Shown: positions 14,483 through 22,371, numbered from the stretch's first letter. The stretch is DNA of 35,359 bases from JBBSOW01 sp038259365 (GCA_038259365.1 JBBSOW010000027.1:1-35359); one strand, 5' to 3'. Translations and numbers: made by a program. The notes: a model not told the origin generated them from the sequence alone.

Positions 14483-15964
14483 TCAGCGCAGATCGTCGCG
14501 TAGGTTCTCGGCCTCGTCGGCAAGATCTTCCTTCGTCATGGGGTTGCCGATCCGGCGCACCCGGACCATGTTGGTCGTCCCGGCGACACCGACCGGGGTG
14601 CCGGCCACGATGACGACACGGTCGCCCTTCTCCACCACGCCGAGATCGCTCAGGGTCTTGTCCACCATGGCGATCATGTGGTCGGTGTGGGTCACCGTGT
14701 CGACGACGAAGGTCTCAATGCCCCAGCTCAGGCTCAAGATCTGCGCCGTGGCCGCCTCCGGGGAAAAGGCGAGAGCGGGGATCGAGCTTCGCAACCGCGA
14801 AAGCCGCCGGGCCGAATCCCCGGTGGTGGTGAAGGCCACCATGTACTTGGCCTCGACGGCCTCGGCGATGTCGGCGGCCGCCTTGGCCATCACTCCCCCC
14901 GTCGTGCGGGGCTTCCACACCAGCGGGGCGATCTGATCGGCGCCGTGATCCTCGGTGTTGACGATGATTCGAGCCATCGTCTCGACGCACACGATCGGAT
15001 ACTCGCCCACGCTGGTCTCACCCGACAGCATCAGCGCGTCCGCGCCGTCGAGAACGGCGTTCGCGACGTCGGAGGCCTCGGCCCGCGTCGGTCGCGGTGC
15101 GCTGATCATGGATTCCAGCATCTGCGTGGCCACGATTACCGGCTTCGCCGACTGCCGAGCCGCCGAGACGATCCTCTTTTGGACCAGGGGCACCTCCTCC
15201 AGCGGGAGCTCCACCCCGAGATCGCCGCGGGCCACCATGAAGGCGTCGAAGGCGTCGATGATGGCGTCGAGGTTCGCTACCGCCTGCGGCTTCTCGATCT
15301 TGGCGATGATGGGCACGGTGATGCCCTCCTCGTCCATGATCGCGTGCACGTCGGCGGCGTCCTGAGCATCGCGCACGAACGACAACGCCACCATGTCGAA
15401 GCCTTGGCGCAACGCCCACCGAAGGTCGTCGATGTCCTTCTCGCTCATCGCGGGCACGCTGACGGCCACGCCCGGCAGGTTGATGCCCTTGTTGTTGCTG
15501 ACGGGTCCGCCGACGACCACCTCGGTGACGACGTCGTTCGCGGTCACCTCGGTGGCCCTCAGGGTGAGGCGGCCGTCGTCGATGAGGATCAGGTCGCCCA
15601 CCGTGACATCACCCGGCAGACCCTTGTAGGTGGTGGAGCAGCGCTGCACGTCGCCGACGATGTCGTCGGTCGTGATCGTGAAGCTCGCACCGTTGACCAG
15701 GATGGGCTGGACGCCCTCGGCGAAGCGGCCGAGGCGGATCTTGGGGCCCTGCAGATCGGCTAAGACACCGACCGTGCGGCCGGACTCCTTGGCGCTCTCG
15801 CGCACCAGCTTGAGCCTTTCGAGGTGATCGGCATGATCACCGTGGCTCATATTGAACCGGGCGACGTCCATTCCCGCCGCAATGAGTTCCTTCATACGCT
15901 CTGGGCTCGAGACAGCCGGGCCGAGCGTGCAGACAATTTTCGCTCTACGCACGAGCTCCAACAT
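14483..15964 (-). CDS. pyk: pyruvate kinase
   Basis: A 493-residue glycolytic enzyme that transfers phosphate from phosphoenolpyruvate to ADP. It has the N-terminal RRAKIVCTLGPA, Arg36 in ARFNMSHG, DLQGPKIR, the catalytic-lysine signature VPIIAKIEKPQAV (Lys222, Glu224), MVARGDLGVELPLEEVP and the metal/K+-site region; the C-terminal allosteric domain (about 355-490) is complete. The annotated ATG at 15964 has no clear Shine-Dalgarno sequence; the in-frame GTG at 15952, which gives the usual MRRAKIV start, is an alternative with GGAG only 3 bases upstream. It lies downstream of a nested hairpin that separates it from rluD. Confidence 0.96.
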   Translation of the reverse strand: MLELVRRAKIVCTLGPAVSSPERMKELIAAGMDVARFNMSHGDHADHLERLKLVRESAKESGRTVGVLADLQGPKIRLGRFAEGVQPILVNGASFTITTDDIVGDVQRCSTTYKGLPGDVTVGDLILIDDGRLTLRATEVTANDVVTEVVVGGPVSNNKGINLPGVAVSVPAMSEKDIDDLRWALRQGFDMVALSFVRDAQDAADVHAIMDEEGITVPIIAKIEKPQAVANLDAIIDAFDAFMVARGDLGVELPLEEVPLVQKRIVSAARQSAKPVIVATQMLESMISAPRPTRAEASDVANAVLDGADALMLSGETSVGEYPIVCVETMARIIVNTEDHGADQIAPLVWKPRTTGGVMAKAAADIAEAVEAKYMVAFTTTGDSARRLSRLRSSIPALAFSPEAATAQILSLSWGIETFVVDTVTHTDHMIAMVDKTLSDLGVVEKGDRVVIVAGTPVGVAGTTNMVRVRRIGNPMTKEDLADEAENLRDDLR

Positions 15965-15989
15965 ACCGAATGATCGGGGGCGTCAGCGA

Positions 15990-16028
15990 CCCCGTTCCAA
16001 TTCGGCCCACCGCTGGTGGCGAACGGGG
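15990..16028. terminator. nested hairpin between rluD and pyk
   Basis: An outer 7-bp stem (15990-15996 with 16022-16028) encloses an inner 5-bp stem (16007-16011 with 16015-16019). It starts only 3 bases after the rluD stop. It is probably the terminator of the traR-lspA-rluD unit; no T-run is present. Confidence 0.5.
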
Positions 16029-16030
16029 CG

Positions 16031-16948
16031 CTACTGCACCACCATGTTCAGGGCGTGGCGCAGATCCTCGGGATACTCCGAGCGGAAATCGACGTACTGC
16101 CCGGAGCCGGGGTGGATGAACCCCAGGCCGACCGCATGCAGCCACTGACGATCCAGCCCGAGGCGTTTGGCCAGCGTCGGATCGGCGCCGTACAACGGAT
16201 CTCCGACGCACGGATGGTGCAGTGCGGCGAGGTGCACGCGGATCTGATGGGTGCGGCCCGTCTCCAGGTGCAGCTCCAACAGGGTCGTGGCGATGAAGGC
16301 CTCGACGGTGGTGTAGTGGGTGACGCTGTGCCGGCCACCCTCGACGATGGCCATCTTCCAGTCCGAACCCGTGCTGCGCGCGATCGGGGCCTCGATGGTG
16401 CCCTGGAACGGGTCGGGATGGCCCTGGACGAGCGCGTGGTAGGTCTTGTCGACCGTCCGATCGCGGAAGGCCTGCTTCAACACGGTGTAGGCCCGCTCGC
16501 TCTTGGCGATCACCATGAGCCCCGACGTGCCGACGTCGAGGCGCTGCACGATCCCCTGGCGCTCCGGCGCCCCGGAGGTCGAGATCCTGAACCCGGCCCC
16601 GGCGAGGTGCTCCACCACCGAGGATCCTTGCCAGCCCAGGCTGGGGTGGGCGGCGACGCCGACGGGCTTGTCCACCACGACGATGTCGGAGTCGTCGTGC
16701 ACGATTCGCACGCCCTCCACGATCTGGGGGTGCACCTGCGGCCCGGCCGGCTCATCGGGCACCTCGACCTCGAGCATCGCCCCGGCCGGCACGCGCTCGG
16801 ACTTTCCAACGGCCTCGCCGTCGAGCCGGATCCCACCTTCGGCGGCGAGCTCGGCGATTCGCGACCGCGAGATCCCGGTCATGCGGGCGGCCGCGGCGTC
16901 CACTCGTTCGCCGGCCAAGCCGTCGGGCACGAGCAGTACCCGATTCAC
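16031..16948 (-). CDS. rluD: RluD-family 23S rRNA pseudouridine synthase
   Basis: A 305-residue protein with an N-terminal S4 RNA-binding domain (about 10-65, with ISRSRIAELAAEGGIRLDGEAV) and an RluA/RluC/RluD catalytic domain. The catalytic aspartate is Asp138 in VQRLDVGTSGLMV; KTYHALVQG and LLELHLETGRTHQIRVHLA are the other family motifs. The enzyme isomerises uridines in helix 69 or another rRNA site; the exact target cannot be told. The start is GTG at 16948, overlapping the lspA stop by 4 bases. The lspA-rluD pair is conserved in actinobacteria. Confidence 0.94.
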   Translation of the reverse strand: MNRVLLVPDGLAGERVDAAAARMTGISRSRIAELAAEGGIRLDGEAVGKSERVPAGAMLEVEVPDEPAGPQVHPQIVEGVRIVHDDSDIVVVDKPVGVAAHPSLGWQGSSVVEHLAGAGFRISTSGAPERQGIVQRLDVGTSGLMVIAKSERAYTVLKQAFRDRTVDKTYHALVQGHPDPFQGTIEAPIARSTGSDWKMAIVEGGRHSVTHYTTVEAFIATTLLELHLETGRTHQIRVHLAALHHPCVGDPLYGADPTLAKRLGLDRQWLHAVGLGFIHPGSGQYVDFRSEYPEDLRHALNMVVQ

Positions 16949-17535
16949 GCTTCGTCCCTAGCGGTCGCGTCCTTAGCGCGGACCACGGTTCCGTCCAGAT
17001 TGGCGTGACTGAACACCGAGAGCCCGACGATTCCGATGGCCGCCGCGGTGACGCACATGTCCGCCACGTTGAAGATGGGCCAGTAGGGAAGCTGGAGGAA
17101 GTCCACGACGTGCCCGCGCAGGACACCCGGACCGCGGAACACTCGATCACCCAGGTTGCCCAGCACGCCCGCCGTGAGTAGGCCGAAGGCGACCGCCCAC
17201 CCCCGGTGAGCCACCCGCGGCAGCAAGAACCCGAGGACGAAGGCCAACACGGCGATCGCGAAGAAGGAAAGGACCAAAGTGGCCGACTCGCCGAGGCTGA
17301 AGGCGGCCCCAGGGTTTCGAATCAGCTGCAGCCGCAACAGCCCGCCGAACAGCCTGGGCGGGTGGGCGGGATCGAGCGTGGCGACGGCCACCATCTTGGT
17401 GGCGGTGTCGAGGGCGGCGCCGAGCAGCGCCACCGACAACAGCACAAGGCGGGCGGCCGAGGGCCGCAGATATCCGTTGGCCTTGATCGCCGGAGCCCCT
17501 GCGGAGGTCAGCGTCGTTCGGTTCGTTGCTTGCAC
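16945..17535 (-). CDS. lspA: lipoprotein signal peptidase II
   Basis: A 196-residue membrane aspartyl protease that removes signal peptides from lipid-modified prolipoproteins such as the LivK-type protein in this window. Four hydrophobic segments are visible, with family motifs NPGAAFSLG (about 74-82), GNLGDR with catalytic Asp130, and HVVDFLQLPYWPIFNVAD with catalytic Asp159. The start is uncertain: GTG at 17535 overlaps the end of the traR-type gene by 28 bases and has no good Shine-Dalgarno sequence; the frame stays open further upstream but that would overlap traR more. The N-terminal 25 residues are polar. It is coupled to rluD by a GTGA overlap. Confidence 0.93.
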   Translation of the reverse strand: MQATNRTTLTSAGAPAIKANGYLRPSAARLVLLSVALLGAALDTATKMVAVATLDPAHPPRLFGGLLRLQLIRNPGAAFSLGESATLVLSFFAIAVLAFVLGFLLPRVAHRGWAVAFGLLTAGVLGNLGDRVFRGPGVLRGHVVDFLQLPYWPIFNVADMCVTAAAIGIVGLSVFSHANLDGTVVRAKDATARDEA

Positions 17536-17975
17536 GCGACGCACATGCTTGCTCGTGGGAAGGCCTGCAGCCGTCCCTTGCCGATGGGTAGCTCGCAATT
17601 CTCGCAGTAGCCGTAACGCCGGTTGCTGATCGCCTTCAACGCAAACTCGTTTTGCTCCAACATGTTGCGGGCGGCGTTGGCGAGCAGGTACTCCTGATCG
17701 CGCTCGAAGTGACTGAAGCCGACGTCGGCGGCGTCGCGGCCGGCTCCCTCGAAACCGTCACGCAGATCGGCCAGCTCCTCTTCCGCCTGAGCGATCGCCT
17801 GCTGTTGGCGCTCATGATCGGCCTCGAGGTCGGCCACCAGCTCGGCCACTTCGGCCGCGGTCCAGGGCTCCTCCCCCTCGCGGACCGGAAAGTCGGCGGG
17901 GTCCAGCTTCGAGGCATCGATGGCTGGGGGCTGGGCGCCGCGATCGCCCTCGGCGGCCTTCTTGGCGGTCGGCAT
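17508..17975 (-). CDS. DksA/TraR-type C4 zinc-finger protein
   Basis: A 155-residue protein with an acidic coiled-coil-prone middle (about 38-80, EEPWTAAEVAELVADLEADH and onward) and a C-terminal four-cysteine zinc finger: Cys124, Cys127, Cys145 and Cys148 (YGYCENCELPIG...MCVACK). This is the DksA/TraR fold that reaches into the RNA polymerase secondary channel. Actinobacterial members (RbpA-independent, sometimes called TraR/DksA family) are less well characterised, and several lack the paired acidic tip residues of DksA, so a role in rRNA promoter control is only possible. The ATG at 17975 has AGGAGA 6 bases upstream. It is the first gene of the unit with lspA and rluD. A short hairpin stands in its leader. 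Confidence 0.88.
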   Translation of the reverse strand: MPTAKKAAEGDRGAQPPAIDASKLDPADFPVREGEEPWTAAEVAELVADLEADHERQQQAIAQAEEELADLRDGFEGAGRDAADVGFSHFERDQEYLLANAARNMLEQNEFALKAISNRRYGYCENCELPIGKGRLQAFPRASMCVACKQRTERR

Positions 17976-17996
17976 CGGTTCTCCTGTTGCTTAGGC

Positions 17997-18012
17997 CCTC
18001 GCGTGCGCGAGG
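17997..18012. promoter_or_regulatory. tight hairpin in the traR-type gene leader
   Basis: CCTCGCG (17997-18003) and CGCGAGG (18006-18012) form a perfect 7-bp stem about 10 bases before the Shine-Dalgarno sequence. It could be a leader structure or a dyad operator. Confidence 0.35.
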
Positions 18013-18071
18013 AGCCACCTGATCAAAGACGTGAAGCTGGCATCGGGTGAAAGGTACGTGCCGAGAGAGTA

Positions 18072-18106
18072 CCCGAGGGGCCCCGAAACAGTCGGGGCCC
18101 CTCGGG
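18072..18106. terminator. perfect 15-bp hairpin after divIVA
   Basis: The arms 18072-18086 and 18092-18106 are perfectly complementary around a 5-base loop AACAG, about 36 bases past the divIVA stop. This is a strong intrinsic-type hairpin without a T-run and probably ends the division cluster transcript. Confidence 0.85.
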
Positions 18107-18142
18107 ATTGGGAGAAGAATCGTTACGTAACGACGCTCTCGT

Positions 18143-19027
18143 TCACGCGTTGTCTCGATCGCCCAGCAGGGCGTCCAGGCGCGGCGTTGACGAGTCCTGC
18201 CCGCTGACCCCAGCCCCGGGGGCCGGCTGAGAGTTGGCAAGAGCGGGTACCTGCTCGGGTTCGGAGCGGTCGTCTTGCACCGCCGCGAGCTGACCCTGCA
18301 GGTGCTCAATAAGGTTGTCGCGGTACGCCTGCTCGAACTGGCGTAGTTGGGCGACGGCGCTGATGAGTTGGTCGCGTTCGCGGTCGAGCTCGGTGAACAT
18401 CTCCACGCGGCGAACCTCGAGATCGTTGTCGAGATTGTCGGCGCGGGTTTGGGCGTCCCCTCGCACCTTGTCCGCGCTGACGCGGGCCTCGGACTCGATC
18501 CGCTCGGCGCGGGCGCTGGCGTCGGCGCCGATCGTGCGAGCCTCTCGATTGGCGTCCTCGAGCAGTTGCTGGGCCTCGGTATTGGCCGCCTCACGGGTAT
18601 CGGCGGCCTCGGCCTCCGCTTCGCTCACCAGCGTCTCCGCCTGATCGGTGGCCATCTGCACCAACCGGATGACCGCTGGGCTCGCCTCGGCGCTCGTCGT
18701 GACGACGATCTTCTCGGTGGGACCGGGCTGCTGGGCTTCGCCGGACTCAACCGGTGCGCTGCTGCGCTGGTCCGCGTCGCCGGCCCGCACCGCCGGCTGA
18801 TCGGCGGTGTCGCCGGTGCCGCTTAGTGGCGACTTGGCCGAGGACGCGTCCGAGCCGGCCTTCTTGAGCGCTTCGACCTCTCGCTTTAGGGCGTCGTTCT
18901 CTTCGATCAGCTGCTCGAAGGAAGCCTCGACGCGATCCACGAAGAGATCGACGTCGGTGACCTCGTATCCGCGTCGCCGCGACTCGTGGAACTGTACTTG
19001 GCGGACCTCATCCAGCGTCAGCGTCAT
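18143..19027 (-). CDS. divIVA: DivIVA/Wag31 polar growth scaffold
   Basis: A 294-residue coiled-coil protein. The N-terminal DivIVA domain (about 1-58) has MTLTLDEVRQVQF and the turn RRRGYEVTDVDLFVDRVEASFEQL, which binds negatively curved membrane. A polar, disordered linker (about 60-110) follows, then a long Ala/Glu/Arg-rich coiled coil (about 112-245) and a disordered C-terminus ending LDALLGDRD. In actinobacteria Wag31 localises to poles and septa and recruits the wall synthesis machinery. The ATG at 19027 has GAGGTGA 5 bases upstream. It has its own predicted promoter at 19134-19161 and a palindrome in the leader, and it ends at a perfect hairpin. Confidence 0.95.
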   Translation of the reverse strand: MTLTLDEVRQVQFHESRRRGYEVTDVDLFVDRVEASFEQLIEENDALKREVEALKKAGSDASSAKSPLSGTGDTADQPAVRAGDADQRSSAPVESGEAQQPGPTEKIVVTTSAEASPAVIRLVQMATDQAETLVSEAEAEAADTREAANTEAQQLLEDANREARTIGADASARAERIESEARVSADKVRGDAQTRADNLDNDLEVRRVEMFTELDRERDQLISAVAQLRQFEQAYRDNLIEHLQGQLAAVQDDRSEPEQVPALANSQPAPGAGVSGQDSSTPRLDALLGDRDNA

Positions 19028-19097
19028 CTTTCACCTCAGGATCGTCGAAAAGAAAAGGGGCGTCGCGCGTCGGTGCATGCCCTCGGCGGGGCGTGGA

Positions 19098-19109
19098 CAC
19101 CAGCTGGTG
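19098..19109. promoter_or_regulatory. 12-bp palindrome in the divIVA leader
   Basis: CACCAGCTGGTG is a perfect palindrome lying about 25 bases downstream of the predicted divIVA -10 box, in the 5' untranslated region. It may be a repressor site or part of a leader hairpin. Confidence 0.35.
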
Positions 19110-19133
19110 CCAGGTCCCGCAACGGCATTGGAC

Positions 19134-19161
19134 AACCTACCAACGCGCTAGCGTCCGACAA
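19134..19161 (-). promoter_or_regulatory. predicted divIVA promoter
   Basis: On the minus strand TTGTCG (19161-19156) and TAGGTT (19139-19134) are separated by 16 bases. The -35 box overlaps the last codons of yggT. The predicted leader is about 100 nt. Confidence 0.45.
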
Positions 19162-19447
19162 AAAATATGGCGGAGTTGATCCGCGTCGCGAAAATTACCG
19201 CAAGCCACAACACGATGAAGGACAAGTCCAGCCGCACCTGGCCCAGGTTGAGGCTGGGGATGAACTTTCGCAGGAAACGCAGCGGCGGGTCGGTGAGAGT
19301 GAAGATGAGCTCCGCGATCACCAACACCGGGCCGCGAGGCGACCAGCCGGGGGCGAACATCGGGACCCAGCTCAAGATCATCCGCCCGAGCAAGACCACG
19401 GTGTACAACGACAGGATCGCGTTGATGGCGAGCCCGATAACTACCAT
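19148..19447 (-). CDS. yggT: YggT-family membrane protein
   Basis: A 99-residue protein with two hydrophobic regions: AINAILSLYTVVLLGRMILSW near the N-terminus and LSFIVLWLAVIFATRINS near the C-terminus, with the family block FTLTDPPLRFLRKFIPSLNLG between them. YggT proteins are found next to sepF and divIVA in Gram-positive bacteria; the molecular role is not settled (division and osmotic stress have been suggested). The ATG at 19447 is preceded by AGGAGA about 10 bases away. It follows sepF by 42 bases and probably shares its transcript. Confidence 0.9.
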   Translation of the reverse strand: MVVIGLAINAILSLYTVVLLGRMILSWVPMFAPGWSPRGPVLVIAELIFTLTDPPLRFLRKFIPSLNLGQVRLDLSFIVLWLAVIFATRINSAIFFVGR

Positions 19448-19489
19448 GGTGCTGGTTCTCCTAGCCGAAGGCGTCGCCGCGCTGAGCGG

Positions 19490-20026
19490 TTAACTCTGAT
19501 TGTAGAAGCCGCCGGCAATTCGTTCCTTATCCTCCGCGGTCACGTTGACATTACGCGGCGAGAGGAGGAACACCTTGCTGGTCACCCGTTCGATGGTGCC
19601 CCGCATGCCGAAAATGAGCCCGGCGGCGAAATCGACCAGACGCTTGGCGTCCACGTCCTCCATCTCCGAGAGGTTCATAATGACGGGCACACCATCGCGA
19701 AAATGCTCGCCGATGGTTCGGGCCTCGTTGTAGGTGCGGGGGTGCACGGTAATGATGCGAGTCAAGTCGGCCGTCCGGTGGCTGGGAGTCTGATCGGTGG
19801 TCTGCTGCGCCTGGGGCTCGGCGCGAGCGCGGCGAGAATCGATGGGGGTCACCACGGACTCTTCGCTTTCGGTTGGGTGGGCCGTGGAGCCGCGACGACC
19901 CGAGTCTTCCCGGCTCACCTCGACTTCTTCGGTCAACTCGTTGTCGACGTCGTCGTACTCATCGCCGTAGCGATCTTGAGACACCAGTCCCAGCCACTCT
20001 GCGTAGCGCTTCAAACGTTCAGCCAT
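19490..20026 (-). CDS. sepF: cell division protein SepF
   Basis: A 178-residue protein. The N-terminus MAERLKRYAEWLGL is the amphipathic membrane-targeting helix, followed by an acidic, Gln/Thr-rich disordered linker (about 20-95). The C-terminal SepF core (about 98-178) has RIITVHPRTYNEARTIGEHF, VPVIMNLSEMEDVDAKRLVDF and GTIERVTSKVFLLSP. SepF polymerises, binds the FtsZ C-terminal peptide and is the main membrane anchor of FtsZ in actinobacteria, which lack FtsA (none is seen here). ATG 20026 is chosen over the open extension to 20062 because the amphipathic helix starts there, with GGGAGG about 11 bases upstream. Confidence 0.95.
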   Translation of the reverse strand: MAERLKRYAEWLGLVSQDRYGDEYDDVDNELTEEVEVSREDSGRRGSTAHPTESEESVVTPIDSRRARAEPQAQQTTDQTPSHRTADLTRIITVHPRTYNEARTIGEHFRDGVPVIMNLSEMEDVDAKRLVDFAAGLIFGMRGTIERVTSKVFLLSPRNVNVTAEDKERIAGGFYNQS

Positions 20027-20239
20027 CGCTGGTCCGCCTCCCTTTGTGCATAAGCTCGCCACGATCCTAACCGGTTCGCGGCGCTCTCCCCGTTTCGTGC
20101 TCGGGGTGTCGGCCGGAACTTCCCCTGGGAACCTCCAGCGCTTCGGCGTTCCTCGGGCCGTCGAGCCGAATCTGAATCGGAGGTGCGCTCGCCTCGACGT
20201 GCTGGTGGATTGGCTGCACTGCGGCCGCGTTCGCCCTAC
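20027..20239. other. gap between pgeF and sepF without a gene
   Basis: This 213-base stretch holds no supported gene. In many actinobacteria yggS (PLP-binding protein) occupies this place, and I see no remnant in any frame. A TAGGAT hexamer about 40 bases before the sepF start on the minus strand could be a -10 box, but no matching -35 is visible. Confidence 0.5.
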
Positions 20240-21028
20240 TCAGCGCCCGAACCAGGCTAGCCCGATGAGTCGACCGCTCTCGGCCCCGTCGGCCCGGTAG
20301 GAGTGCAGGTCCGGATCGGTCAGGGTGCAGCCGCCCACCTGGACGGCGCTCACGTCAAGATAGTCGAGCTGACTGATCGCCGCGGCTGCGAGATCGAGGC
20401 CCGGCGTACCTTGCGTCGTCCTGCAGGCCAGCGCCGGAAGTTTCGCGGTGGCTTCGTCGAACATGGCCTGGGGTACCTCGTAACACCGACCGCAGACGTG
20501 CGGACCGATCCACGCCGCGATGTCTGCGGCGCCGTGTGCGCGCAGCATGGAGACGGTGGCCGGCAGCACCCCGGCGAGCAGCCCGACCCTGCCCGCATGC
20601 GCGACCGCCATCATCTGAGCGTGCTGATCGATCAAGACGACCGGCAGACAATCGGCCACGCGCACGGCGATGGCCAGCCCCGCCCCGTACTCCCCCAGCT
20701 CACCGCGGTCGGCCACGACGGCGTCGGCGGTCGGCAGAGCCGGTTGCCCGGTGCTAGCGCCGCCCAAGAACTGCTCGGGGCGCCAATCCCGCGCACGGTC
20801 GGGCGTCACGGTCATAACGTCGCGGCCGTGCACCTGGCTCACGACCATGAGCTTGTCGACCGACAAGGCTTCGCTGAGGGCCGCAACGTTGTCCAGCACC
20901 CGCGGATCGTCACCGGCACCCCCGAAGTTGAGGGCGCCACGCGGCCCAAGGGAGGAGCCACCGTGCCGATCAGAAAAGGCGACCCCGATGCTGCACTCAG
21001 CATCGGGGTCGCGGCGAAAACTAAACAC
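20240..21028 (-). CDS. pgeF: PgeF/YfiH-family multicopper-oxidase-like (laccase-domain) protein
   Basis: A 262-residue protein of the DUF152/YfiH family. Expected metal-site residues appear: His in VVSQVHGRDV, Cys in RVADCLPVVLID, and His in AVAHAGRVGLLAG. The usual AHAGWRG motif is changed to AHAGRVG. In E. coli YfiH (PgeF) removes wrongly made UDP-MurNAc-L-Ser and so guards the MurC step; other members act as purine nucleoside phosphorylase or adenosine deaminase. Its position right after ftsZ in the mur cluster agrees with a wall-editing role. The GTG at 21028 is 5 bases after the ftsZ stop, so it is probably coupled to ftsZ translation. Confidence 0.9.
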   Translation of the reverse strand: MFSFRRDPDAECSIGVAFSDRHGGSSLGPRGALNFGGAGDDPRVLDNVAALSEALSVDKLMVVSQVHGRDVMTVTPDRARDWRPEQFLGGASTGQPALPTADAVVADRGELGEYGAGLAIAVRVADCLPVVLIDQHAQMMAVAHAGRVGLLAGVLPATVSMLRAHGAADIAAWIGPHVCGRCYEVPQAMFDEATAKLPALACRTTQGTPGLDLAAAAISQLDYLDVSAVQVGGCTLTDPDLHSYRADGAESGRLIGLAWFGR

Positions 21029-21033
21029 CGGGG

Positions 21034-22371
21034 TTACTTCAAGAAGTCGGGGATGTCCAGGTCGTCCTCGGCCGAACTGTCGTAGACGGGACGGCCTCCC
21101 GAACGGTTGGGTTCTTGGCCGGCGCCATTTCCCGATCCGCCGAACGGGTTGTAACCGGGCTGGCCGGGTTGGGCGGCTTGCCCCTGGCCCGGCTGACCCT
21201 GGTTGGACTGTTCCCGGTTCGGCTGCGGCTGGTCGGCTTGGCCTTGGTCGGGCTGACCCTGACCCGATTGGCCCTGGTTGGCCTGGCCCTGGTTGGCCTG
21301 GCCCTGACCCGACTGGCCGTGGTTCGACGAGCCGAACGCGCCCTGGTTGGGGCGCTGGCCACCGGCTCCACGATTTTGCATCGCGGCGTTGCGGTTCACG
21401 CCGGGCTGACGGCGCGGCAGTTCCCCGCCCTCGAAGCCAGCGGCGATGACGGTGATGCGCACCTCGTCGCCCATGCCGTCGTCGATGACCGTGCCGAAGA
21501 TGATGTTGGCCTCGTCGTGGGCCGAAGCCTGAATGAGGTTGGCCGCGGCCGAGACCTCGAAAAGGCCCAGGTCCGAGCCACCCGCGATGGACAGCAGAAC
21601 TCCGTGGGCGCCGTCGATGCTCGCCTCGAGCAGCGGGGAGGACACCGCCATTTCGGCGGCGACGCGCGCCCGGTCCTCGCCGCGGGCACTGCCGATGCCC
21701 ATCAGCGCCGACCCGGCGTTCGACATGATCGACTTTACGTCGGCGAAGTCGAGGTTGATCAGGCCGGGAGTGGTGATGAGATCGGTGATGCCCGAGACGC
21801 CTTGCAGCAGCACCTGATCGGCCTGCTTGAAGGCGTCCAGGATGGCGACCTGGTGATCGGTCATCTCCAACAGCTTGTCGTTGGGGATCACGATGAGGGT
21901 GTCGACCTCTTCGCGAAGCCGGTTGATGCCTTCCTCGGACTGCACCTGGCGGCGCCGGCCCTCGAAACCGAACGGGCGCGTCACCACCCCGATGGTCAGC
22001 GCGCCCAGGGCGCGCGAGATCCGCGCCACGACGGGGGCGCCGCCGGTGCCGGTGCCACCACCCTCGCCGGCGGTCACGAACACCATGTCGGCGCCCTTGA
22101 GGACCTCTTCGATCTCTTCGGCGTGATCCTCGGCGGCCTGGCGGCCCTTGTCCGGGTCGGCTCCGGCGCCGAGGCCGCGGGTCAGTTCGCGGCCGATGTC
22201 GAGCTTCACGTCGGCGTCGCTCATGAGCAGGGCTTGGGCGTCGGTGTTCACCGCAATGAACTCGACGCCGCGCAGGCCGGCCTCGATCATCCGGTTCACG
22301 GCGTTGACACCGCCACCGCCGACGCCGACGACCTTGATGATCGCTAAGTAGTTCTGGGATGGAGTGGCCAT
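21034..22371 (-). CDS. ftsZ: cell division protein FtsZ
   Basis: A 445-residue tubulin-like GTPase that forms the Z-ring. It has KVVGVGGGGVNAVNRMIE, the GTP signature GGGTGTG at 104-110 and the T7 catalytic loop with Asn206, Asp208 and Asp211 (NLDFADVKSIM). The core ends about 317. The linker from about 320 to 430 is Gln/Gly/Asn/Pro-rich with irregular QGQ-x-x repeats (352-405), and the conserved C-terminal peptide EDDLDIPDFLK, which binds SepF, closes the protein. ATG 22371 is chosen (MATPSQNYLA) with GAGGAC about 9 bases upstream; the open extension to 22503 is rejected. It has its own promoter (22493-22522). Confidence 0.97.
   Translation of the reverse strand: MATPSQNYLAIIKVVGVGGGGVNAVNRMIEAGLRGVEFIAVNTDAQALLMSDADVKLDIGRELTRGLGAGADPDKGRQAAEDHAEEIEEVLKGADMVFVTAGEGGGTGTGGAPVVARISRALGALTIGVVTRPFGFEGRRRQVQSEEGINRLREEVDTLIVIPNDKLLEMTDHQVAILDAFKQADQVLLQGVSGITDLITTPGLINLDFADVKSIMSNAGSALMGIGSARGEDRARVAAEMAVSSPLLEASIDGAHGVLLSIAGGSDLGLFEVSAAANLIQASAHDEANIIFGTVIDDGMGDEVRITVIAAGFEGGELPRRQPGVNRNAAMQNRGAGGQRPNQGAFGSSNHGQSGQGQANQGQANQGQSGQGQPDQGQADQPQPNREQSNQGQPGQGQAAQPGQPGYNPFGGSGNGAGQEPNRSGGRPVYDSSAEDDLDIPDFLK
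21157..21318 (-). repeat. degenerate 15-bp repeats coding for the FtsZ linker
   Basis: Units coding for Q-G-Q-x-x pentapeptides (x mostly Ala/Ser/Pro with Asn/Gly/Asp) recur through residues 352-405. On the plus strand they appear as repeated TTGGCCTGGCCCTGG-like runs. The unit length keeps the frame. Confidence 0.85.
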
